NCBI GenBank assembly: GCA_001464915.1
Contig: LNED01000023.1
Location: 62,001 to 126,000, forward strand
Origin: Sphingomonadales bacterium Ga0077531
Lineage (GTDB): Bacteria; Pseudomonadota; Alphaproteobacteria; Sphingomonadales; Sphingomonadaceae
Reading direction: 5' to 3'
DNA: 64,000 bases
The notes beneath the pieces are model-generated. The model saw nothing but the letters and a program-made list of their open reading frames with translations. It was not told where the DNA came from and searched no databases. The translations under genes and the position numbers were made by a program. This document shows positions 26,049 through 34,932 of the stretch, piece by piece; position 1 is the first letter of the stretch, and every line of letters starts with the position of its first letter.

Positions 26049-28571
26049 ATGACTGAGCCGACCTCCCCTGATGCGCCCCTCTCGACGTGGGCTTACCTGC
26101 GCTACCGCGTAAATCGCGATATTGGCGGAGTGCTGGCGTGGTTCGGCGAAAAATGGCGCCAGAGCCTGCTGTTCAAGCTGGTGGCGAGCGCATTTGGCGT
26201 GTTTCTTGTCCTGTGGATCGCGGTGTTCGTCTGGCTGGCGAGCGACCTGCCTGAGGCCGAAGCGCTGCTTGTCTATGAAACGCCGCTGCCCACCGTGGTA
26301 CGCGGTTATGACGGCGAAATCGTCCATTCCTATGCGCGCGAACGGCGGGTGCAGCTGCAATATGCCGATTTTCCGCAGCAGCTGATCGAGGCCTATCTCG
26401 CCGCCGAGGACAAGACGTTTTTCAGCCACGGCGGGGTCGATTTCCTCGGCACGGCCAACGCGGTGTTCGATTACGCCATCAAGTTCGGCTCGGGTGAACG
26501 CGCTGTGGGCGGGTCAACCATCACCCAGCAGGTCGCCAAGAACTTGCTGCTGAGCGACGAATATTCGGTCACGCGCAAGCTCAAGGAAATGATCCTTGCA
26601 GGGCGCATCGAACAGGTGCTGACCAAGCAGGAAATCCTTGAGCTCTACCTCAACGAAATCCCACTCGGGCGGCGCAGCTTCGGCGTGCAGGCGGCATCGC
26701 GCGCCTATTTTGATCGTGACGTGGGCGAGCTGGAATTGCACCAGATGGCGTTCCTTGCGATCCTGCCCAAAGCGCCCGAACGCTATGGCCGCAAGGGGCA
26801 GGAGCAAGTTGCGCTCGAACGGCGCAATTTCGTGCTTGATCAGATGGAGGCCAACGGCTTCATCACCGGGTCGCAGCGCCGCGCGGCAGCGGCCAAGCCG
26901 CTCGGCCTTGTCACCCAACGCCGCGAACGTAGCGTTGATGCGGGATACTTCCTCGAAGAAGTTCGCCGCGAACTGATCGAACGCTTTGGTGAAACCGCCG
27001 AAGATGGCGGCAACAGCGTTTATGCAGGCGGGCTGTGGGTGCGCACCTCGCTCGACCCTGAAATGCAGATCGCGGCGCGCGATGCCTTACGCGAAGGGCT
27101 GCTGCGCTATCAGGGCGGGCGGGCGTGGAGCGGGCCGATTGCGACCATCGACGTCAGCGGCGGCGATTGGGCGGGGCAGCTTGCCAGCTCTCCCTTGGGC
27201 GTGAATTACAAAAACTGGCGCGTCGGTGTTGTCACCAGCCGCAGCGGATCATCGGCCCGGATCGGTTTTTCCGATGGCGCCGAGGCACCGCTTAGCGGCC
27301 TGCCCAATGCGCTCAAGCCGGGCGATGTGATCGCGGCTAGCCCGTCGGGCAATGGCTGGCAGGTGCGCACCATTCCCGAAGCGCAAGGCGCGCTGGTGGT
27401 GCAGGGCGCACAGTCCGGCCGGGTGATGGCGATGCAGGGCGGGTTCGACCACCGCCTGTCCGATTTCAACCGAGCGACGCAGGCGCTGCGTCAGCCGGGA
27501 TCGACCATCAAACCGTTCGTCTATGCCGCCGGGCTGGATCAGGGCATGACTCCCTCGACCCAGGTCGATAATTCGCGCTTCTGTTATTATCAGGGCGCCA
27601 ATCTGGGTGAGAAATGCATTCGCGGCGGGCGCGCGGGGCAGTTTCCGATGCGGTATGGCCTCGAACAGTCGCAGAATATCATGACTGTGCAGATCGGTAT
27701 GACCGCCGGGATGCCCAATGTGGTCAAGGGGATCGAGAAGCTCGGCATCGGCAAGTTTCCGGCCTATCCCTCGACCGCGCTGGGCGCAGGCGAGACGACG
27801 CTGGTGAAGATGGTCAGCGCCTATAGCGCGCTCGCCAACCACGGCCGGCTGAATGCGCCGACGGTGATCGACTATGTGCAGGATCGCCGCGGCAAGGTTG
27901 TTTGGCGCGCCGACAATCGCGATTGTCGGGGGTGCTCGATGCCAAAGTGGGACGGCAAGGCGATGCCGCGGATCGGGATCAAAGGCCAACAGGCGATGGA
28001 TGCCCGCACCGCATTTCAGGTAATGCATATGCTGCGCGGCGCAGTCAGCCGGGGGACGGCAACTATCCTCAACCCGCTCGGCCTGCCGCTGTTCGGCAAG
28101 ACCGGCACGACCACCGGGCCGAAAGACGTGTGGTTCATCGGCGGGACGCAGCAATATATCGCGGGCGCTTATGTCGGCTTTGATCAGCCGCGCAACATGG
28201 GCGGCTATGCCTTTGGCGGGACGATTTCTGCGCCAATCATCAAGAGCCTGATCGAAAAGACCCGCAAGAAGTGGTCCGACCTTCCCCCCGTTGCGCCCAA
28301 CGGCGTGCGGATGGTGCGGGTTGATCGGCGTTCGGGCAAGCAAGTGTTTGAAGGTTGGCCTTCGGACGATCCCCAATCAGCGATCATCTGGGAAGCGTTC
28401 AAGCCGAATACCGAGCCTGAGCGTTACACCCGGCAAGATGAGATTGCCGCACGGCGCAACGAAATTCTCCAGCTGATCCGCGCCGGGCGCAAAAATGCCG
28501 AACGCGCTGTGGTTGAAGCGCCCGAAGAACAGCCTGCCGATTTCGTCGAACAGCAGGGCGGGATTTTTTGA
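26049..28571 (+). CDS. mrcA: Penicillin-binding protein 1A
   Basis: An 840-residue bifunctional class A PBP. A cytoplasmic N terminus and one membrane helix (about 43-67) precede the GT51 glycosyltransferase domain with catalytic E120 in EDKTFFSHGG. The transpeptidase domain has S485-x2-K488, S541-Q-N543 and K684-T-G. An OB-like insert lies between the two domains. It polymerises and cross-links peptidoglycan. It lies directly downstream of the amidase gene on the same strand; a GC hairpin follows. Confidence 0.94.
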   Translation: MTEPTSPDAPLSTWAYLRYRVNRDIGGVLAWFGEKWRQSLLFKLVASAFGVFLVLWIAVFVWLASDLPEAEALLVYETPLPTVVRGYDGEIVHSYARERRVQLQYADFPQQLIEAYLAAEDKTFFSHGGVDFLGTANAVFDYAIKFGSGERAVGGSTITQQVAKNLLLSDEYSVTRKLKEMILAGRIEQVLTKQEILELYLNEIPLGRRSFGVQAASRAYFDRDVGELELHQMAFLAILPKAPERYGRKGQEQVALERRNFVLDQMEANGFITGSQRRAAAAKPLGLVTQRRERSVDAGYFLEEVRRELIERFGETAEDGGNSVYAGGLWVRTSLDPEMQIAARDALREGLLRYQGGRAWSGPIATIDVSGGDWAGQLASSPLGVNYKNWRVGVVTSRSGSSARIGFSDGAEAPLSGLPNALKPGDVIAASPSGNGWQVRTIPEAQGALVVQGAQSGRVMAMQGGFDHRLSDFNRATQALRQPGSTIKPFVYAAGLDQGMTPSTQVDNSRFCYYQGANLGEKCIRGGRAGQFPMRYGLEQSQNIMTVQIGMTAGMPNVVKGIEKLGIGKFPAYPSTALGAGETTLVKMVSAYSALANHGRLNAPTVIDYVQDRRGKVVWRADNRDCRGCSMPKWDGKAMPRIGIKGQQAMDARTAFQVMHMLRGAVSRGTATILNPLGLPLFGKTGTTTGPKDVWFIGGTQQYIAGAYVGFDQPRNMGGYAFGGTISAPIIKSLIEKTRKKWSDLPPVAPNGVRMVRVDRRSGKQVFEGWPSDDPQSAIIWEAFKPNTEPERYTRQDEIAARRNEILQLIRAGRKNAERAVVEAPEEQPADFVEQQGGIF

Positions 28572-28601
28572 CCCCCGCGTTATGCTGGAACCGCGCGGGG
28601 G
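28572..28601 (+). terminator. GC-rich hairpin after mrcA
   Basis: A perfect 8-base-pair stem (CCCCCGCG at 28572-28579, CGCGGGGG at 28594-28601) with a 14-base loop starts one base after the mrcA stop. No U-run follows, so efficient intrinsic termination is uncertain. Confidence 0.4.
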
Positions 28602-28619
28602 CTGGCGGGTTTGGCTGAC

Positions 28620-29162
28620 ATGAACCGTGCCAATATCTCCATCGCCGCTGCCGTGCTGACCATGTTCAGCGCCGCTGCACTTACCACCACTGCCGGCGCC
28701 GAACTGCCGCAGGGTACCAAGGCCCCCGCTTTCGCCACCCGCGCAGCGTTGGCGGGCAAGGAGTTCGGCTTTTCGCTGAACGCCGCGCTCGCAAAAGGCC
28801 CGGTGGTGCTGTATTTCTACCCCAAGGCGTTCACGCAGGGTTGCACTCTTGAAGCCAATGCTTTTGCCGAGGCGATCCCGCAGTTCAAGGCCGCTGGCGC
28901 GAGTGTGATTGGCATGTCGAACGACGATATAGACACTCTCAAACGCTTCAGCCGCGAACATTGCCGCGATGCCTTCCCGGTGGGCGTGGCATCGACCAAG
29001 GTCATGGCGGCCTATGATGTCGCATCCGGCGGATCCGGTTTTGCCAGCCGCACGTCTTATGTGATCGCCACCAATGGCTGGATTGTCGCAGTGCATTCAA
29101 ACGCCGACTATCGCGGCCATGTAGAAAAGACACTGGCAGCGGTGCGCGCGCTCAAGAAGTAG
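28620..29162 (+). CDS. Periplasmic BCP-type peroxiredoxin
   Basis: A 180-residue thiol peroxidase with a signal peptide (hydrophobic 8-25, cleavage near TAGA-EL). The peroxidatic cysteine is C75 in YPKAFTQGCTLEA, matching the BCP/PrxQ pattern. C115 in REHCRD may be a resolving cysteine. It should reduce hydroperoxides in the periplasm. ATG 28620 is preferred over an in-frame TTG at 28611. A GC inverted repeat (29162-29180, 7-base arms) starts at its stop codon and may be a weak terminator. Confidence 0.82.
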   Translation: MNRANISIAAAVLTMFSAAALTTTAGAELPQGTKAPAFATRAALAGKEFGFSLNAALAKGPVVLYFYPKAFTQGCTLEANAFAEAIPQFKAAGASVIGMSNDDIDTLKRFSREHCRDAFPVGVASTKVMAAYDVASGGSGFASRTSYVIATNGWIVAVHSNADYRGHVEKTLAAVRALKK

Positions 29163-29247
29163 CGCGCGGCTCACGCGCGCGGCGCTTTACAATCGCGCCG
29201 CCAACGCTAAGCGGAGCCGACTTTTTGGCGTGACTGAAGGATAGATC

Positions 29248-30375
29248 ATGCGGGCCGAGGCCCAAGCCTACATCAACCGGATCGATGCGGCGCTGGCGCT
29301 GGTGCGTCTTGCGCTCGACTGGGATCGCGCGCTGCGGCGGCTCGATGAGTTGAACGCGCGGGTGCAAGACCCCACGCTGTGGGACAATCCCAAGCAAGCG
29401 CAGGCCATCAGCCGCGAGCAGAAGTCGCTCGAAACGGCGGTGAACACTGTTAACGGCATCGCCGCTGAAATGGCCGATGCGGTCGAATTCATCGAAATGG
29501 GCGAGGCCGAGGGCGAAGAAAGCATCGTCGAAGACGGCCTCAAAACGCTCGAACGGCTTGCCGACCGGGCCGACGCCGACAAGGTGCAGGCGCTGCTTTC
29601 GGGCGAGGCTGACGGCAACGACACCTATCTTGAAATCCACGCTGGCGCGGGCGGCACCGAAAGCCAGGATTGGGCCGAAATGTTGTTCCGCATGTATGGC
29701 CGCTGGGCCGAACGGCGCGGGTTCAAGGTTGAAACGGTCGAATATCAGGCGGGCGATCAGGCCGGAATCAAATCCGCCACCTTGCTGATCAAGGGCGAGG
29801 GCGCTTACGGCTATGCCAAGACCGAAAGCGGCGTCCACCGGCTTGTCCGGATCAGCCCCTATGACAGCTCGGCGCGCCGCCACACCAGCTTTTCGAGCGT
29901 GTGGGTGTACCCGGTGATCGACGATTCTTTTGAGATCGACATCAACCCTGCCGACCTCAAGATCGACACCTACCGTGCATCGGGCGCGGGCGGGCAGCAC
30001 GTCAACACCACCGACTCCGCCGTGCGCATCACCCACCAGCCATCGGGCATCGTGGTCGCCAGCCAACAGGATCGCAGCCAGCACAAGAACCGCGAAATCG
30101 CGATGAACATGCTCAAAGCGCGATTGTACGAGGCCGAAATGCGCGCGCGCGAAGCAGTGGCTTCGGGCGAGTATCAGGAAAAGAGCGAGATTGGCTGGGG
30201 CCACCAGATCCGGTCTTACGTCTTGCAGCCATACCAGATGGTCAAGGATCTGCGCACAGGCGTGGTTTCGACCGCTCCCGACGCGGTGCTGGATGGGGCG
30301 ATTGATCCGTTCATCTCAGCCGCGCTCGCCCAGCGGGTAACCGGCGAAAAGGTTGAGATCGAGGACGTTGAATAG
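29248..30375 (+). CDS. prfB: Peptide chain release factor 2
   Basis: A 375-residue class I release factor. The GGQ motif that triggers peptidyl-tRNA hydrolysis is at residues 248-250 (GAGGQHVN). The stop-codon recognition tripeptide position reads S203-P204-Y205 instead of the SPF of E. coli RF2. The N-terminal helical domain is complete. No in-frame UGA or frameshift signal is needed to read the gene, so the autoregulatory +1 frameshift of E. coli prfB is absent. ATG 29248 follows GAAGGA. Confidence 0.95.
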   Translation: MRAEAQAYINRIDAALALVRLALDWDRALRRLDELNARVQDPTLWDNPKQAQAISREQKSLETAVNTVNGIAAEMADAVEFIEMGEAEGEESIVEDGLKTLERLADRADADKVQALLSGEADGNDTYLEIHAGAGGTESQDWAEMLFRMYGRWAERRGFKVETVEYQAGDQAGIKSATLLIKGEGAYGYAKTESGVHRLVRISPYDSSARRHTSFSSVWVYPVIDDSFEIDINPADLKIDTYRASGAGGQHVNTTDSAVRITHQPSGIVVASQQDRSQHKNREIAMNMLKARLYEAEMRAREAVASGEYQEKSEIGWGHQIRSYVLQPYQMVKDLRTGVVSTAPDAVLDGAIDPFISAALAQRVTGEKVEIEDVE

Positions 30376-30377
30376 TC

Positions 30378-31100
30378 ATGGCGGGTGTCCGCACGCTCCT
30401 GATGGTCATGGCCGCGTTGGCGCTCACTGGCTGTGAGCAGGTGCTGCCGCCGACCGCTTTGCAGCCAGAGGGTGAGTTTGTGTTTCCCGCGCCCGACCGC
30501 CCGGTTGCCAAGGTCGTCTCCAACGAGTTTTCCAACGAAGACGCTCGCGATGAACGCGGCGAGGCGCAGGTGGTGATGGACCTCGCCAATATCCGCGCTG
30601 GCATGACCGTCGCCGATATCGGCGCGGGCGAGGGCTATTACACCGTCCGCCTCGCCGAGCGCGTCGGCAAAGATGGCCGGGTGCTGGCGCAGGACATCAG
30701 CCGCGAGGCGTTGGAACGGCTTGGGCGCCGGGTCGAGCGTGAGCGGCTCGAAAACATCTCGATCAAGCTGGGCGAACCGGCTGATCCGCAGCTGCCGCCT
30801 GACAGTTTCGACCGGATATTCATGGTGCACATGTACCACGAAGTGACCGACCCCTACGCGTTCCTGTGGCGGATGTGGCCCGCGCTCAACGCTGGCGGGC
30901 AGATCATCGTCGTGGAAAGCGAGTCGCCGGTGGGCCGCCACGGTCTGCCGCACACCCTGCTATTCTGCGAGTTCGAAGCGATTGGTTACACGCTGATCGA
31001 ATATCTCGAACGCCCTGATATCAAGGGCTATTACGCGCGGTTTGAACGCGGAAAAAAACGCACTGAACCGGAGGCCATCAACGCCTGCAACGCGGGCTGA
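30378..31100 (+). CDS. Lipoprotein-type SAM-dependent methyltransferase
   Basis: A 240-residue class I methyltransferase with motif I VADIGAGEGYY near residue 75, VLAQDIS near 105 and a FDRIFMVHMYHEVTDP acidic segment. It starts with a lipoprotein signal, MAGVRTLLMVMAALALTGC, with lipobox cysteine C19. Export would separate the enzyme from cytoplasmic SAM, so its role is unclear; related predicted methyltransferases with signal peptides are known. It starts two bases after the prfB stop, so the two are probably co-transcribed. Confidence 0.78.
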   Translation: MAGVRTLLMVMAALALTGCEQVLPPTALQPEGEFVFPAPDRPVAKVVSNEFSNEDARDERGEAQVVMDLANIRAGMTVADIGAGEGYYTVRLAERVGKDGRVLAQDISREALERLGRRVERERLENISIKLGEPADPQLPPDSFDRIFMVHMYHEVTDPYAFLWRMWPALNAGGQIIVVESESPVGRHGLPHTLLFCEFEAIGYTLIEYLERPDIKGYYARFERGKKRTEPEAINACNAG

Positions 31101-31110
31101 GGCTGCAAGA

Positions 31111-31126
31111 GCCGCAATGTTGCGGC
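31111..31126 (+). terminator. Perfect inverted repeat after the methyltransferase gene
   Basis: GCCGCA-ATGT-TGCGGC is a 6-base-pair perfect stem with a tetraloop, 10 bases after the stop. It lacks a U tract, so it may be a weak terminator or an mRNA end-protecting hairpin. Confidence 0.35.
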
Positions 31127-31195
31127 GCGGGCCGCTGATCACTATGTCGTAGTCAATAAATGCGCGCCATGAGACGGCGCGAAAGGGAGTTTTCA

Positions 31196-32599
31196 TTGTT
31201 CAAGGGATTGAGCCCGATCGTCTATGGCGGGCGTGAAGTTTGGCCGCTGGTTGAAGGCGGCAAGGGCGTATCGGCAACCAATCATGCCAGTTCAGGCGCA
31301 TGGGCGGCCGCAGGCGGGATCGGCACGGTCAGCGCGGTTAATGCCGATAGCTATGATGCGGACGGCTTGCCCATTCCGCAGGTCTATCACGGCAGAACGC
31401 GCGAAGAACGCCACCAGGAACTGATCCAATACGCCATTGACGGTGCGACCACGCAGGTGAAGCAAGCTTACGAGCTTTCGGGCGGCAAGGGCGCGATCAA
31501 CATCAACGTCTTGTGGGAAATGGGCGGGGCACAGGCCGTGCTCGAAGGTGTGCTGGAAAATACGCGCGGCATGGTGACCGGGGTCACCTGCGGGGCGGGG
31601 ATGCCTTACAAGCTTGCTGAGATCGCGGCGCGTTTCAACGTCTGCTACCTGCCGATCATCAGCTCGGGCCGGGCCTTCCGCGCGCTGTGGAAGCGCAGCT
31701 ATCACAAGGTGCCCGATCTGATGGCGGCGGTGGTCTATGAAGACCCGTGGCTGGCCGGCGGTCACAATGGCCTCAGCAACGCCGAAGACCCGACCAAGCC
31801 CGAAGACCCCTATCCGCGCGTCAAGACGCTGCGCGACATGATGCGCGCCGAGGGCGTGTCGGATGATGTGCCAATCGTGATGGCGGGCGGGGTGTGGTAC
31901 CTGCGCGAATGGAACGACTGGATCGACAATCCCGAACTTGGCAAGATCGCCTTTCAGTTCGGCACGCGTCCGCTGGTGACGCAGGAAAGCCCGATCCCGC
32001 AGATATGGAAAGACCTGCTTCGGACGGTCGAGCCGGGCGATGTGCTGCTGCACAAATTCTCGCCCACCGGGTTCTATTCGAGCGCGGTGAAGACCCCGTT
32101 CCTGTATGATCTGATGCACCGTTCCGAACGTCAGGTGCCCTATTTCAAACGCGCCGTGGAAGAAGGCACCGTGCAACTGGGCGAAGACGGCAAGGCGCGC
32201 AGTTTCTGGGTGCGCCCGGAAGACAAGGCCAAGGCCGAAATGTGGATGCGCGCCGGGCATACCGAGGCGCTCAAGACGCCTGACGACACCATTGTGTTTG
32301 TCACACCGGACGCGCGCGACACGATCCGCAAGGATCAGCAGGAGTGCATGGGCTGCCTGTCGCATTGCGCGTTTTCGAGCTGGAAAGACCACGACGACTT
32401 CACCACGGGTCGCCTCGCCGATCCGCGCAGCTTCTGCATCCAGAAGACGCTGCAGGACATCGCCCACGGCGACGATCCCGACAACAACCTCGCCTTCGCG
32501 GGCCACGCGGCTTATCGGTTCAAGACCGATCCGTTCCTCTCCAACGGCTATACGCCGAGCGTGGGCGAGTTGGTCGAGCGGATTTTGACGGGGGATTGA
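31196..32599 (+). CDS. Nitronate monooxygenase-like flavoprotein with a Cys-rich C-terminal extension
   Basis: A 467-residue TIM-barrel flavoprotein of the NAD(P)H-dependent oxidoreductase/nitronate monooxygenase group. Flavin-binding segments include GVTCGAGMPYK near residue 134, PIISSGRA near 157 and VMAGGVWYLREW near 227. It is over 100 residues longer than classical enzymes. The extension has C384-x2-C387-x3-C391 and C414. A TTG at 31196 is chosen as start because GGGAG lies six bases upstream; the ATG at 31160 has none. The hydrolase gene overlaps its stop as TGATG. Confidence 0.82.
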   Translation: MFKGLSPIVYGGREVWPLVEGGKGVSATNHASSGAWAAAGGIGTVSAVNADSYDADGLPIPQVYHGRTREERHQELIQYAIDGATTQVKQAYELSGGKGAININVLWEMGGAQAVLEGVLENTRGMVTGVTCGAGMPYKLAEIAARFNVCYLPIISSGRAFRALWKRSYHKVPDLMAAVVYEDPWLAGGHNGLSNAEDPTKPEDPYPRVKTLRDMMRAEGVSDDVPIVMAGGVWYLREWNDWIDNPELGKIAFQFGTRPLVTQESPIPQIWKDLLRTVEPGDVLLHKFSPTGFYSSAVKTPFLYDLMHRSERQVPYFKRAVEEGTVQLGEDGKARSFWVRPEDKAKAEMWMRAGHTEALKTPDDTIVFVTPDARDTIRKDQQECMGCLSHCAFSSWKDHDDFTTGRLADPRSFCIQKTLQDIAHGDDPDNNLAFAGHAAYRFKTDPFLSNGYTPSVGELVERILTGD

Positions 32600-33312
32600 T
32601 GAGCGTGGCGGAGCGGGATGATAATGCTCCGCCGCCACTCTCGCTCTGGTTGAGCGAGTTGCCCTATATCTTACCGATTATCCTAAGCCCGCTGCGCCGC
32701 GTTCGTCCGGTCATGGGGGTGCTGCCGGGGGCTGGCCAGCCAGTGCTGGTCTTTCCCGGTATCCTGTCGAGCGACAATTCCACTGCGCTGCTGCGCCGGA
32801 CTTTGGATCAGGCGGGCTTCCATTCGCACCCCTCACATCTTGGGTTTGTGACTGGCATCACGCCGGAAACCTTTGCCAAGGCCGATGCGCGGCTTGCAGA
32901 CGTCGCAGCATCCGAAGGACGTAAGGTGGTGCTGCTGGGATGGAGCCTTGGCGGGATCTACGCGCGGGTGTTGGCACAGCGTCACCCAGCGTTGGTCGAG
33001 TTGGTCATGACGCTCGGCACTCCGTTCTCCGGTGATCGCCGCGCCAACAATGCCTGGCGCGTGTATGAGGCGATTAACGATCACAAGGTCGACGCATCAC
33101 CGCTGCCGGATGATCCTTCGGTCAAACCTCCGGTGCCTACAGTTGCCTTATGGTCACGCAATGACGGGGTGATTGCGCCGGCAGCAGCGCGTGGGCTGCC
33201 GAATGAGCGCGATGCCGACGTTGAAGTGCCCTTCCGCCATTTCGCAATGGGATCGAGCCGCGCGGCTATTGATCGGATTGTCGCCGAACTGGGGCAGAGG
33301 TTGAAAAACTAA
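32599..33312 (+). CDS. Alpha/beta hydrolase (lipase/esterase-like)
   Basis: A 237-residue alpha/beta hydrolase. The nucleophile elbow is GWSLGG near residue 114, preceded by VLVFPGILSSDNST near 48, and a late acid-His region includes WSRNDGVI and FRHFAMG. It shares one base with the upstream flavoprotein stop, so the two are coupled. Substrate unknown; esterase or lipase-like activity is likely. Its TAA nests in the stop of the convergent dehydrogenase gene. Confidence 0.78.
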   Translation: MSVAERDDNAPPPLSLWLSELPYILPIILSPLRRVRPVMGVLPGAGQPVLVFPGILSSDNSTALLRRTLDQAGFHSHPSHLGFVTGITPETFAKADARLADVAASEGRKVVLLGWSLGGIYARVLAQRHPALVELVMTLGTPFSGDRRANNAWRVYEAINDHKVDASPLPDDPSVKPPVPTVALWSRNDGVIAPAAARGLPNERDADVEVPFRHFAMGSSRAAIDRIVAELGQRLKN

Positions 33313-34322
33313 CCCCGCACTAGCGCCGTCAGCACCTGATCGGGCGGCCTGTGCCCATCGGCCCACATGCGGATATTAGCGATGACCTTGTGGCCCGAAT
33401 CCTCGCGGCCCTCAGCGGTGGCGCTGCCGATGTGGGGGAGGGTCATGACGTTAGGGTGCGCGATCAGGCGCGGGTCGACGTGGGGTTCGTCGGGGTAAAC
33501 GTCCAGCCCTGCGCCTGCCAGATGGCCCGATTCCAGCGCTGCGATCAGTGCTTCCTGATCGATCAATTCGCCGCGCGCGGTGTTGATGATGCTGCTGCCC
33601 GATTTCATCAACGCGATCCGGCGTGCATCAACGAGGTGGCGCGTCTCCTCGGTCAGCGGGCAGTGCAGGGTGAGGATGTCAGCTTCCGCCATCAGCGCAT
33701 CGGCATTAGCCACATATCGCGCGCCCAGCATCCGTTCGAGCGCTTCGGGCAGGGGCTTGCGGTTGGTGTAAGCAATTTCAAGTCCGAACGCGCGGGCGCG
33801 GTGGGCGACAGCCTGCCCGATGCGGCCCATCCCGACGATGCCGAGCACCTTGCCCGCCAGCTTGCGGCCGAGCAGTCCCGATGGGGCCCAACCCGTCCAC
33901 TTGCCGCTGCGCACCAGTCCGGTGCCCTCACGAATCCGGCGCGGCACGCCGATGATCCCGGCCATCGCGATATCGGCAGTGTCGTCGGTGAACACGCCGG
34001 GCGTGTTGGTGACGAGGATTTTCCGCGCGGCGGCGGCGGCCAGATCGATGTGCTCCGTCCCCGCGCCAAAATTGGCGATAAGGCCGAGCCGCTCGCCCGC
34101 GCCCGCGATCAGATCAGCGTCGATCCGGTCGGTCACCGTCGGCACTAGTACATCGCAATCCTGCATCGCGGCGGCCAACTGTTCGCGGGTCAGCGGCACA
34201 TCCGCCTCGTTCAGCACCACATCGAACAATTCGCTCATCCGCGCCTCGACTGCGGGCATCAGATGGCGGGTGACGATCACGCGCGGGCGTTCTAGCGGGG
34301 GGCGGATTTCTGGCATGGGCAT
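33309..34322 (-). CDS. D-2-hydroxyacid dehydrogenase (glyoxylate/hydroxypyruvate reductase-like)
   Basis: A 337-residue NAD(P)-dependent D-isomer-specific 2-hydroxyacid dehydrogenase. The Rossmann loop is GIVGMGRIGQA near residue 162. The catalytic arginine is in NTARGELID, the glutamate in DVYPDEPHVDP and the histidine in LPHIGSAT. The substrate half has ANFGAGTEHID. It probably reduces glyoxylate or hydroxypyruvate. It is divergent from the SH3 protein gene with 100 bases between. Confidence 0.88.
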   Translation of the reverse strand: MPMPEIRPPLERPRVIVTRHLMPAVEARMSELFDVVLNEADVPLTREQLAAAMQDCDVLVPTVTDRIDADLIAGAGERLGLIANFGAGTEHIDLAAAAARKILVTNTPGVFTDDTADIAMAGIIGVPRRIREGTGLVRSGKWTGWAPSGLLGRKLAGKVLGIVGMGRIGQAVAHRARAFGLEIAYTNRKPLPEALERMLGARYVANADALMAEADILTLHCPLTEETRHLVDARRIALMKSGSSIINTARGELIDQEALIAALESGHLAGAGLDVYPDEPHVDPRLIAHPNVMTLPHIGSATAEGREDSGHKVIANIRMWADGHRPPDQVLTALVRG

Positions 34323-34422
34323 CGGCTAATACCGCAGGGGCGGCGCGGTCAAGCAGCGATCCTGCATAGGGCCGGTATTGAGGCCTTGAATCTGCTGGCG
34401 GGGAGGCGCTATCGCTCGGCCC
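34323..34422. promoter_or_regulatory. Divergent promoter region with a spaced inverted repeat
   Basis: One hundred bases between two divergent starts. AATACCG (34328-34334) and its inverse CGGTATT (34373-34379) are separated by 38 bases, a layout that could be an operator. No firm promoter hexamers are seen. Confidence 0.25.
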
Positions 34423-34911
34423 ATGTTGGGATTCCGGAAAATTACCGTCGCAGTGCTCGCGCTGGCCGCCATGCTCGCCGCGCCGCTCCATGCGCAGGAA
34501 CGCGACCTGCCCTATTGGGCAGCGTTGCGATATGATGAAGTCCGGATGCGCGTCGGGCCGAGCGAGGAATACCCGATCGAATGGGTCTACAAGCGCAAAG
34601 GCCTGCCGGTGAAGGTGGTGCGCGTGCGCGAAGGCTGGCGCTTGGTCGAAGATCCCGAAGGCACGCAAGGCTGGATCGCCTCAAGCCAGCTGAACCCGGA
34701 TCGCGGCGTAATGGTGAAGGGCACTGGCCTCGCCGATGTGCGGGCCGATGCTTCACCTACGGCGGCACTCAAATGGCGGGCCGAGCCGGGCGTGGTCGCC
34801 ACGCTGCTGCGCTGCCGCGCTGCTTGGTGCGAGGTTGATATCGCCGGCCGCAAGGGCTGGACCGCGCGCGACCGCCTGTGGGGCACCGAGGATTTGCCGG
34901 GCGACGAATAA
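34423..34911 (+). CDS. Exported bacterial SH3-domain protein
   Basis: A 162-residue periplasmic protein. The signal peptide covers about residues 1-24 with cleavage after LHAQ or nearby. Two SH3-like repeats follow, the first with RMRVGPSEEYPIEWVYKRKGLPVKVV and W-G-W-I motifs in GTQGWIASSQL. The second reads LADVRADASPTAALKWRAEPG and ends in RKGWTARDRLWG. Such domains bind peptidoglycan or proteins. It faces the thiolase gene tail to tail, 21 bases apart. Confidence 0.82.
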   Translation: MLGFRKITVAVLALAAMLAAPLHAQERDLPYWAALRYDEVRMRVGPSEEYPIEWVYKRKGLPVKVVRVREGWRLVEDPEGTQGWIASSQLNPDRGVMVKGTGLADVRADASPTAALKWRAEPGVVATLLRCRAAWCEVDIAGRKGWTARDRLWGTEDLPGDE

Positions 34912-34932
34912 CCCGCCGCCCAGCGTTTCCTA

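Noticed and set aside
29248-29330. Programmed frameshift in prfB
   Set aside because: The frame is continuous from ATG 29248 with no early UGA, so no frameshift is required.
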